The translations under genes were made by a program, and so were the position numbers. DNA of 64,000 nucleotides, taken from contig NC_134546.1 in assembly GCF_050624435.1 (NCBI RefSeq), positions 16,639,001 through 16,703,000 of the forward strand, given 5' to 3'. Shown here piece after piece: positions 11,241-23,100 of the stretch. The stretch's first letter is position 1. Each line of letters starts with the position of its first letter. This stretch comes from Tenrec ecaudatus. Taxonomy: Eukaryota > Chordata > Mammalia > Afrosoricida > Tenrecidae. Below the pieces are notes generated by a model. That model made no database searches. It was not told where the DNA came from and saw only the letters and a program-made list of their open reading frames with translations.

Positions 11241-14200
11241 TACGAGGCAGTGGAGAGGCGGGTCTTTACTCCTAAGAAGAGCCGGAGCTGGAGAGGAAAA
11301 CGGACCGGCCAGTCTGCAGGCCTTCTTCCGCCACAGGATCTCGCCGACTGCCACCCGCATACATTACCCTTTGTTGTATTAGTGGTTGCTGAGACATTTC
11401 GTATCACACTTGCTCTCTGGGGTGAACGTGGGACAGCCATCCAATCTTTGAATCCAAATTCCCCTGGTCCACTCTGGGGTCCCGTCTGCGGATTCCGACT
11501 CGTGGCTGCAGCTTAAAGAACGAATGTGAGAATGAATGTCACATGCCACGGCAGTAGGTGATAGTGCCTGGGGTCCTCGATGCTCAATCCGTGTTAGTTT
11601 CCTTCCCTGCTTGTAGAGAGAGAACGATAGCATTTTGCGGCCTCCTAAAGTCAGTCATTGAGGCCCTTAACCCCGTCATTGAGGCCAGGCCGTATAAAGG
11701 ACCCCGGGCTTAGGCTTAGGTCAAGCGATCTAGTAGTTTACACCCTCCGTTCTGATCCTGCGAAGTTTTCGACCACCTTCAACTAGCCCATCAGCGTTCT
11801 TGCACGTTATAGGTCATTTGAGGCCACCAGCCCTGTGTGACAGTTGAGCTCATGAAGTGTGTTTCATTTTAATTGAGACACGCCATAAGTCAAAAATACA
11901 CACTTGGATTCTCTTAGTATATAGAAGCACCGGAACACCCTCATTATTATTGATTATGGAGAAAGTAGATCTGCTATGAGTTTGCTAGTTCCGACCCAGC
12001 TTCTTGGGATTTTCAAGGTTCTGATCGCTTGGAAGAAGATGACCAGACCATTTTTCTTTTCTTTTTTTTTTTTTTTTTCACCCTCCACACAGTTTATTTC
12101 TCCTCTTTTCCTTTTTTTTAAAAACATTTTATTAGGGGCTCATACAACTCTTATCACAATCCGCACATATACATACATCAATTGTATAAAGCACATCCGT
12201 ACATTCTTTGCCCTAATCACTCTCAAAGCATTTGCTCTCCACTTAAGCCCTCCTCATCAGGTCCTCTTTTTTTTTTTCGCCTCCCTCCCCACTTCCCCCT
12301 CCCTCATGAGCCCTTGATAATTCACAGATTGTTATTTTGTCATATCTTGCCCTGTCTGGAGTCTCCCTTCCCCCCCTTCTCTACTGCCCATCTCCCAGGG
12401 AGGAGGTCACATATGGATCCTTTTAATCAGTTCCCCCTTTCCAACCCACTCACCCTCCACTCTCCCAGCATCGCCCCTCACACCCCTGGTCCTGAAGGTA
12501 TCGTCCACCCTGGATTCCCTGTGCCTCCAGCTCCCATATGCACCAGTGTACAACCTCTGCCCTATCCAGTCCTGCAAGGTAGAATTCGGATCATGGTAGT
12601 TGGGGAGAGGAAGCATCCAGGATCTGGGGGAAAGCTGTGTTCTTCATCGGTACTACATCGCACCCTGACTGACCCATCTCCTCTTCTAAACCCCTCTGTG
12701 AGGTGATCTCCAGTGGTCGACACTTGGGCCTCGGGTCTCCACTCTGCACTTCCCCCTTCATTCACTATGGTGTATATATATATACACACGCGCACACACA
12801 CACATATACATACATATATATATACACACACACACATATATATATATACTTTTTTTTTTTTTGCATGATGCCTTATACCTGGTCCCTTTGGCACCCCGTG
12901 ATCGCACCGGCTGGTGTGCTTCTTCCATGTGGTACCTGCCCATTTTTCAAGGTTGGAGTCCACCTGCCAACGTTTTGAGTAGGGTTGGAGCATTCAACCA
13001 TTTGTGCCATGCTGGGAGTCCGGAAATGGATGTAAAAACGCCAAACCCATTGCTGTGGGGTCAATTCTGACTCATAGCCGCTCCGTACAAGAGCAGAATT
13101 GTCCCCTGGGGTTTCCAAAATTGTGACTTGTTACGGTCGATTGTGGTGAGGATTGTACAGTGCTTCTTGATAGGATTGAATTATTGAATGGTCTGACATG
13201 TGGGTGAAGTGCGGATAAAACTTTAATTTTTGTTTTTAATGGACGCAGACTGCCATATCTTTCGCCCTCTGAGCAGCAAGTGTGCTCAGACACTGAAGAC
13301 TTCACCACGGCTCTCCCAGGATATGTCGTAATTTTCCTCTCTGCAACTCCCTGTGTTTGTATTAGAAAGAAGACGGTCCCGGTCCACATCCCGGGAGAGG
13401 GAACGCAGGCGCCGAGAAAGGTCGAGGTCCCGGGAGAGAGATCGAAGGAGGAGCCGCTCTCGATCCCCACACAGAAGACGCTCCAGGTGCATGCAGCAAA
13501 TGAGTCTCAGGGAAACTAGTCACTACCCTTGGATTTGTTTTTAATCAACTCATAAGGGTGTGATAGTATATTCTTTAGGAGAATTCATAATAGACTGGTC
13601 ACAAGGAGGTGGAGATGAAAGATGTCCCAGTTGTCCAACTTTTTCAAGTTGTTATACCACTTATACCCCCCACACACACATTTGCCCTTAGTGTATTCCA
13701 CAATTCACGGCAACATGTCATAGAAACTGACAAACTTGAAGAAAATGCTTCACCAAAAGTACTGTTTATCTTTTAGCAGACCATACCCCCAAAGAAAACT
13801 GAAGTCACACTCTGTAGGTAAGAAAGTAAAGGTACATCCCACTTTACACCTGTAACTGAGAACTCTTTCTAACATGAAATTATAACCATAGGCATAGAGG
13901 CAAAAAGTTAGAGCACATCACAGAAGGGATTGTGGCAAAAGGTAAGGTTTATGACTAGAAGGGCCACAGTAAGTAACTGACTACTCTCAACATGCATTGT
14001 GACTTTCACGAAGTGCGAGAAACAGAATCTCTTTGTGTTCTGAACTTCACATTAACTTTGATCAAACCAAACCAGCCCCGCAGCTGTGGAGTCCCTTCTC
14101 TTGCAGGGTAGTCCTATTAGAATAGAGCTGTTCCCAGCATTCCTGGGACTGTAAATCGTCACAGAAGCAGACTGCTGCATCTGCCTCCCATTGGGGGCTG

Positions 14201-17064
14201 GTGGTTCGCACCTCTGGTCTACCAGCTAGCAGCCCAGTGCCTGCACTGCCTGCACCACCAGAGCTCATTTCCCGTTGAGAAGATGCACTAACAGCACTAT
14301 CGATATCAGCTGTTTGGAGAAGCAACATGTAATACATGTAAAGTTGTAGTCATGAATGGAGATGAGAAATGATGCATGTACATCTCAGCAAGAGTAAGAA
14401 ATCGCATTTGCTTTTACTTAAAATTTTTGTTGATTTGGCTAACTTTTTGCATGTATGTAATTGTTAAAAACTTTATAGTTACATCCTATGAGGTAGTAAA
14501 ACTCAATTCTACAGGGTCAATGTAAGAATCAATGAGCTAGCAGTGAGATGGATGGGGTTTAATGCTTAACATAATGCTATCAAGGAAGGGAGGAAGGAAG
14601 GAAGGGAGGGAGGAAGAAAAAGAAGCAGCAAGGAATTCCTTACGAGAATTTGCCCAAATCCATCAAGATCTCAGTAGGAAACAAAATATACTCTAATTGG
14701 TTATGATTTGACCAAGAGATGAGAAGCAACTTTCACCAGATCTGACTGGAAAACAGAAGGGTCAGCAGACAGACCTGGAACTATTTATAGGGTTGTTGTT
14801 GTGTTTTTTCCTATTCTTTTTCTCATGTCTGTCTACAGAAGATAGGATCATCAATCCCACGGAGAAAATAACAGGGCCAATGGCTCCAGGAGGTGGGGGA
14901 TTGGGGAGGACATGGGAGAGGAGGAGGTGGTAGAAAGGGAGCAGGGAGGCAACAAACCCAGGGAAAAAGAAACGAGAGATCTAAAATTGATGGCGAGGAG
15001 GACGTAAAATACCTAGTGGAAGTTAGTCAAGTGCAGTGTAGCTCAGAGAAAGTACTGAGTTGAATGAAGGTCGAACATGGTAGTGGGACAGGAGGAAAGT
15101 AAAAGGAAATGGAGGAAAGAAATGGGTAAAACATTTATAGAGGTACAAATATAGGCATGCACATATGTAAACATACTAATATATCAGGGATAAAAAGTTT
15201 ATGTACATATATTTAAATATTAAGGTAGCAGACAGGCACTGGGTCTCCACTGAAGTACTCCCTCAACGCAAGAACACTTTGTTCTAATAACCTCGCATTT
15301 TGTGATGCTCACCTTCCCTACACAATTACTGAAGTCAAAATGGGTGTACAAGCAAATGTGGTGAAGAAAGCTGATGGTGCCTGGCTATCAAAAGATGTAG
15401 CATCTGGAGTCTTAAAGGCTTGAAATTAAACAAGTAGCTTTCTAGCAGAGAAGCAACAAGCCCACATGGAAGAAGCACACCAGCCTGTGTCATCATGAGG
15501 CGTCATCAGAAGACCTGAAACAAACACATGTATTGATGCAAATTGTAGGGATTGGAGAGGAGATCCAAACCCCATCTGTAGACAGTAGGACATTCCCTCA
15601 CAGAAGGGTTACCGAGAATGAGCCAGCCAGGGTGCAGCATAGCACCAAGGGAACACAACATCCTTCTAGTTCTTTAATGCTTCCCTTCCCGCCCCACCCC
15701 ACTATCATGACCCAGTCCTACCTTACCAATCGGGCTACACCAGAACATGCACACTGGTACAGAGAAGAGCTTTAAACACACGGAACCCAGGACACATAAA
15801 CCCCTAAGGCACAGCAATGGGAGTAGTGATACCATGACGTTAGGGGGAAGGTTGGGTGAGAAAGAGAAATGGGAACTATTACAGTGATTGATGTATAACC
15901 TGCCCCCTACACCCTCCCTGCCCCCAGCCCAGGAGGATGAACAACAGAAACATGGGCAAAGGGAGACAGTGGACGGTGTAAGATATAAAAATGTATAATT
16001 TATCAGGGGACATGAGGGTGGGAGAGATGGGGGGGGGGGGATCAGCTAGTACCAAGGGTACAAGCAGAAACAAAATGTTTTGAAAATGATGATGGCAACA
16101 TATGTACAAATGTGTTTGATACAATTGATGTATAGATCGTGATAAGAGCTGAAAGAGCCCCCATTAAAATGATTTATTAATTAACATTAAAAAGAAACAT
16201 TTTTATGAAGAGTAAAGTCTACCGTGAGCATTATGATCATGTAAGAACTACATGGGATCGAATTGGCGACACCAACTCGAAAGGCTAGGGGGAGCCTTAG
16301 GGGACAGTGGGTTTATAGTAACAGAAGAGCAGCTCAGAGACGGAAGGGGTGAATGATTGATTGCACACCTGAAAAATGCCATCACTGGCCGAGTTGAATT
16401 AGGTATACATCTTTTTGTTGTGGATTTCCCAGTGACAACAAAACCCTATTAAAGTTTTCTGCTATCTAGCGATCTGTCTATATGTGTGTGGGGGGGGTGT
16501 GGGGGTGTTTTACTAGCTAAACAAAATGGGCCCTGGTAGTGCTGTGGGCTAGGCAGTGGGTTCCTATGTGAAAGGTTGGCGTTTCAAACCCACCAGCCTC
16601 TTGAGAGGGGAAAGGTGAGGCTGTCCCCATAAAGATTTCCAGCTTTGGAAACCAGATAGAAGGTCACTATGGGTTGGGATCAATTTGAAGGCCGTGAGTT
16701 TGGATTTTATACCAAATGGAAAAGCGCTCTGGTGGCTCTGTGGACTAAGTGTCGGGTTGATAACTGCATAGTCAGAAGTTCAAAACCACCAGCAGCCTCA
16801 CAGAAAGGGGAGGCTGTCTCTCCCCATAAGGAGATTGACCGTGTCAGAAGTCCTACAGAGGGAGGCTCTGAGTCAGCAGTGACTCAGTAACTGTAGTTTC
16901 GGGTTTTTCGGTGTACTCCATGGAACTGGTGGTCAGCGTAAGCGGTATTTTCTGTTCTGTGTAAGCCAGTGGGACCGAGGTGGGACCGCACCCTCTTTGC
17001 CACAGGAACGGCCTCTGGGCCTCTGGAACCTGGCTTCATTTCAGGGGCTTATCTGCTCGAAATC

Positions 17065-17104
<40 letters not shown>

Positions 17105-20100
17105 TGTTTATAACATTTTGATTTGTGAAATTAGATCGCCCAGACGACATAGGTCTACATCCCCCTCCCCTTCTCGACTGAAAGAAAGAAGAGATGAGGA
17201 CAAGAAAGAAACAAAAGAAACAAAGAACAAGGAACGTCAGATCACTGGTAATATTATTAGATGCGTAACTCTTGGAATCGTAGTCTGTTTAAATAGCTCC
17301 GGTGAGATGAAATGGTAAAGTCTAATGTAAACATGGAGCTTTCTGTAGTATTTGCATATGGTTTTGAGATGTATACCTCAGGAGATCTCTGGTTATCAGT
17401 GGGGCTGCGCATATAATGTAGGAAGAGAACAATAGGGTATTCTGGCTAGATATTCGTAATTAGATGCTGTCATAGCTGATACTAATGATGGTCTTATCTG
17501 AAGGCTTCAGGCATGCCCGTTCAAGCAGTCTCAGCCTTCCTGACGCCACGACCCTTTCATACAGTGCCTCATGTGGTGGGACCCTCCAACCATCAAATTA
17601 TTTTCGTTGTTACGTCATCACTGTCATTTTGCTACTGTTATGAATCGGGCGACCCCTGAGGGGTCGCGACCCACAGGTTGAGAACTGCTGTACTAGGAGC
17701 GTAGAGAGTGCAGCTCCTTCCTGGTAGCCTAAGTCACAGGCTATTGAAGTTGAAGAGGAAGTTTTCAGTAGAATCGGGTCTTTAGCTAATTGCTTTGCTT
17801 GTTCTCTGCTGGTGGTGTAGAATGACTAGTCAGCTCTTACTACCTCTTATTTTATATGTATAAAGTTTTAAGCATCTTAAAAATATTATCTCGTGTGTTT
17901 GCAGAGGAGGACTTAGAAGGCAAAACAGAGGAAGAAATAGAAATGATGAAGCTAATGGGGTTTGCCTCCTTTGACTCCACAAAAGTAAGTAAAACATGCA
18001 ACCAGTTAAACATTCTGATTTGAATGAATCTTGTTAGTTGCCCTCACCTTGGCTGTGACTCAGGGAGGCCCATGTACAACAGGAAGCCACGTTGCCTGGC
18101 CGTGTGCCTCCTGCTGGCTGGTTAGAGCCACTGTGTGTTTGGAGTGCCTTCCAACCTGGGACGCATCTTTCAAAACTGCTCACCTGTCGTGGTCCGTGGA
18201 CGCATCACCGACTCATTTTGTCCTAGTCTGCCTCATCTTAGAAGCTCTGATGAAACCTGCTTACTGCGGGCGGCCCTGCTTGAACCTGAAATACTGACGG
18301 CGTAGCTTCCACCACCACGTGACAAACTGACAGCTCGGTGGTGTAGTCCATATGATTGTCTTTGCTCTACTGGGAGCCTAAGACAACAGTGATTTGTGTG
18401 AAGGACTTGACAATGAGCGTACAGGGAAGCGCCCCTTGGTTTGGTATAAAAGGGTGCAGTGCATTATGGAAATTTCAAGTTCAGTGACTGGAAATCGAGG
18501 CAGGTTTTTCATGCCGTGTCAAGGAATTTATAGTTGCTTCTTTAGGTTTGAGGAGAGCAAGCAATGATTTTTAAGCAAGGAAATGTTGTAATTGTATGAG
18601 TGTTTTAGAGAGATGCTGTGGCAGTTACATCATCTCCTGTCAACTTGCGAAGGGGTGGAGTCTAGCCTGTCCATCAGGTCGCAGCTTGATGACCTCATTT
18701 GGAGGCATTTAATAGCTCACTAGAGTTATTTATAAAGCTCCAGGAGATAAATAGCTCACTGGAGGCCAGATACACTCTCTCTGCTTGAATCCCTGTGAGA
18801 CATTGCTGTTGACAAACCACACAGAGCTGTGCGATAAAGCCAGAGCCCTGGAGCTGGAGGAGCCACGTGGAGACCCCGCCAGCGCTCTTTGACAGAAAGT
18901 TCTCTCTTACCCACATGAGTGTCTATGAATTTGTTTCTCTAGTCAACCCAGACTAACTCAGATGGTTCTGGGGCAGCCTGGAGAACAGAGGTAAAGCAAG
19001 TAATACTGCACTGGAGGCAGGGAGATCCGCTGAGTTGAGCAAGTGAAAAGTGATCGATTCCTGAGGACCATGTTGGAGACCGAGTTTTAGTGGGCGGAAA
19101 CAGTCAGTGATGATTTTGAAGTGTCTGGCTGTGGAGACTGGCTGATCAGGTTCATTAAGAAAGGCTACAGGAAGGGGAAGTGCATTGGGCAGGTGCTTGC
19201 ATGGTCTCCCGGCCCAAAAGAAAGGTAGGTTGGCTTGAGGACTGGCAACGCCTGGTCCTCGAGGCAGAAGGGGTAGCGAGGAGGGAGAGGTCGCGGAGAG
19301 CTGGATGGAAGAGGGACTGTGGCGGGAGGGGAGGGGAAGGAAGCCAGAGAGGAGGAGAAAAAGAGATGGAAAATAAATGGGTGAGGTAGAAAGAGGAAAT
19401 AGGGGTGGGGGTAGGGGGGTGAGAAAGGGAGCCAGATACAAGTGCATAAAGGAAAAAAAATTCCGTTCTAGAACTGTAAACGTTTCCATTTAGTTTTACA
19501 TATATGAGAATTGCGGTGTTTGAGAATTGTCAAAGATAAATCACTTCCTCTGTTCTTGTATTCCATTGAGTTGGTAATGGAGTGGGACTGATTTCAGATG
19601 CTGGATTTCTTTCTAACTGATGTAATTTTGTGGGGGCCCTAAGTTCTCTGCAGTTCAAAACTACCAGCTGCTCCTTGAGTAGAAAGGTTTTTGACTCCGG
19701 TAAAGGGCTACAGACACAGAAACCCGCAGGGCAGCTCTACCCTGCTCTCTAGAGGGCCTCTGCGAGTCAGAATGGACTCAGTGGCAGGTTTTTTTTGTGT
19801 TTTATGTGATAGGATAGGGCTCATTTTTTAATTTTAAACAATGATTATACATAACAGCAGAGGAATAGCAAGGCAGGACATATGCCGGTCCAGCAATTTC
19901 TGTACGTGCAGCTCGGTGACGTTGCTCACGTTCCTCAGCTGTTGGGACCTCCCAACATAAACACCCTGCCTCCTCCACAAGCTCACCTTCTGAGTTGCTG
20001 TTGGCTGTTTGAGACCATATAGACAGACAGTTCTTAGAAGAGCATGAGACTCACGGACGACTTTTTTACTGTTAAGCTACACTCTTGTTTGCTTTTTAAA

Positions 20101-23100
20101 AAGCTTCGGGAGATATTTTTGATTCAAAGTTTGGAGCTTCTTTGAAGGCAGGCGTCTCGGGGGCACAGCTTTACTTTGAACGCAGTCGATGGCAAATGCC
20201 TTCGTCTCCCGAGAGAAGTGCGTGAGCACTCACGTGTGGTGGCGGTGGGGGATGGACCATCAAGTGGGTGCGACCCTCCGTGACCCTGCGTGCACCGTAA
20301 GGAAACAAGGCCCGGTCCTGCGCCATCTTCACAGGAGCCGTTGCCTGTGAGAGCCGTCATTGCAGCCGCCGTGTCAATCTGCTGGCTGTCCTCCTTTGTC
20401 ATTGACCTTCCGCGTTGCCCAGTCTCCAGAGTGCATGAGACGAAGTCGGCCATCCTCCCCTCCAGGCAGCACACTGGCTGCTCTTCTTCCAAGACAGACT
20501 CGTTTGCTCTGTTGGTTGTCTCCAGCGCTTCAAATAGTCTTCGTCAGCTCCATAATTCAAATGCATCGATTTTCCTTGGGTCTTCCGGGTTCATTGCCCA
20601 ATTTTCACGTGCATTTTGGAATGGTTGAAAATAACATGGCTTGGGTCAGGTACATCATAGTCCTCAAAATGACATACTTGCGCTTCAATACAGTTCTCAA
20701 CCTGTGGGTTTCGACTCCTTTGGGAGTTGAACGACCCTTTCACAGGGATCGCCCGATTCATAATGGTAGCAAAATGACAGTGATGACGTAGCAACAAAAA
20801 TAAGTTTTGGTGGGGGCCACCACCACATGAGGAACTGTCTGAAAGGGTCTTGGCATTAGGAGGGTTGGGGAACACTGCTGTAGAGATGTTATGCAGAGAT
20901 CTGCCCGTGCGGTGCTTCCTTTGGTTTGACCGCTGCTTCTGGGAGTATTGATTGTGAATCCAAACAAAATGAAATGCATGACAACCTCAATCTTTGTTCG
21001 TCTGTCATGTTGCCTGTTGGTCCTGTTGTGATCTTTTTTATTTTCTTTACATTGAGTTGTCATCCACACTGAAGGCTGCCATCTTTGATCTTCATCAGCA
21101 AGTGCTCCAAATCCTCCTTGCTTTCAGTAAGTAAAGTTGTGTCATCTGCATATCGCAGGTAGTTAATAAGCCTTCCTCCAATTATGATGCCACACTCTTC
21201 TTCGTACAGTCCAGTTTCCCAGATTGCTTGCTCAGCATGCAGATTGAATAAGCTTGGTGAGGGGATGCAACCCTGGCGCACATCTGTCCTGATTTTAAAC
21301 CGTGCACTGTTCCCGTGTTCTGTTCTTCTGGCTGTTTCTTGGCCCGTGTCCAGGTTCTGCATGAGCACAATGATGTGTTCTGGAATCCCTATTCTTGTCA
21401 AATGTTATCCCTAGTTTGTTATGACCCACACCGTTGAATGCTTTTACCTAGTCAGTTAAAAATAAAAACAAACATCTTTCTGGCTTTCAGGCAAGATCCA
21501 TTTGGCATCAGCAGTGATATCCCTAGTTCTCTGTCAATATATTGCTGCGATAGCTATTGAATGATCTTCAGCAAAACTGTACTTAAGTGTGATAGTAGTG
21601 ACATTGTTTGAAAATACCCACATTCTGTTGGGTTACCTTTGTTTGGGTTGGGTACAAATAGGATCTCTTCCAATATATTGGCCGGCGAGCTGCCTTTTAC
21701 ATTTGTTGGCATAGACTAATGAGTGCTTCCAGTGCTTCATCAGCTTCCCAAAGCACTTCAGTTGGGATTTGATCAATTCCTGGAACCTTGTTTGTTGCCT
21801 TCAGTGCGGGTTCGTTTTCTTCATTGAGGACCATTAGTTCTTGATCATATGTACCTCCTGCGGTGGTTGGTGATCCACCAGTTCTTTGTGAAACAGTGAC
21901 ACTGTGCATTCCTTCTGTCTTTTGAGGCATCCTACATAGTTTAATATTTTGCTCCTGGAATCCTTGAGTATTGCCGCTCTAGGCCTGAATTTTTTTCATT
22001 TCGTTAAGCTTCAGATGTGCTGAAGATGTTTTCAACTCTAGGCCTTTGCACATTTCATTGTCATACTCTACTTTGCCTTTCAAACTTCTTTTGTTTAGCT
22101 CTTTGACTTCATAATTTCTCCCATTTGCTTTAGCTACTTTACATTCAAGAGCTAGTTCAAAGTGTCTTCTGAGGTCCACTTTTGGCTTTTCTTCCTTTCC
22201 CATCATTTCAGTGACCCTTTGCTTTCTTCATGTATTCTTGGTCGCGTCCTGCAGATCATCGGGGTGGAGCCCTGGTGGTGGAGTGGTTACCTGTTGGCCT
22301 GTGGTTCACATGGTCGGCAGTTGGAAACCACCAGCAGCGTTCCCGGGAGAAAGGCTGGGCTTCCTACTCCGGTAACAGTCACAGCCTTGGAACCCCAGGG
22401 CCTCTGAGTCAGCACTGACTCGATGGCGTGAGGGGGAGAGAGAGGAGTCGTTAAATGTTCAAGGCATCAAATTTGCCCGTGAGATGTTCTCTCGATCGGA
22501 GTGGTTATATATTGTGGTTCTCATGGACGCAAGTTCATTTTCTTCAGCTTTAATTTGAACTTGTTTCTGAACAATTGATGATTTGTTCCCAAGTCAGTCC
22601 CTCACCTGCTTTCTGGAGATGATATCAAGCTTCTCCGTCATCTCTTACCACAGGTAGGAGCAGTCTGACTCTGTGATTCTGGTGAAGCCCACCTGTATAG
22701 TCATTGCTTACGTTGTTGAAGAACGGTTTGCAATGAAGCATTTGTTGGTCTTGCAAACTCGTGTGTGATCTTCAGCTTCATTTCTATCACCAAGGCCGTA
22801 TTCTCCAACTACTCTTTCCTCTTTGTTTCCACCTTTCTCGTTTCAATCACCATTATTATCAATGGATCTTGATTACATACTTGATCAATTTTCAACTAAA
22901 CAGTACAATTCTTCATTACTGTTTTTAGTGGTTGATACATAAGTTTGAATAGTAGTTGTATTAACTGGACTTCCTTTTAGGCAGGTAGGTGCTATCCCAT
23001 GATCTGCAGTCTTGCAATGTCCCTTACATGCACTTCCCTGGCATTTGCTGTACCTGACAGCATAAAGCCTACACTTACGCAGCGCAGAATGGCTGCATCT

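Noticed and set aside
12562-12993. 143-codon minus-strand frame
   Set aside because: It lies wholly in the L1 3' UTR and a TA/CA microsatellite, giving a false repetitive peptide.
16525-16908. Functional tRNA genes
   Set aside because: A and B box-like blocks are parts of tRNA-derived SINEs; the arms do not fold as intact tRNA and the RTE-like tails follow directly.
21060-21401. Reverse-transcriptase frame as a possible domesticated gene
   Set aside because: YADD is intact locally, but frameshifts and stops on both sides and two insertions show an ordinary dead RTE copy.
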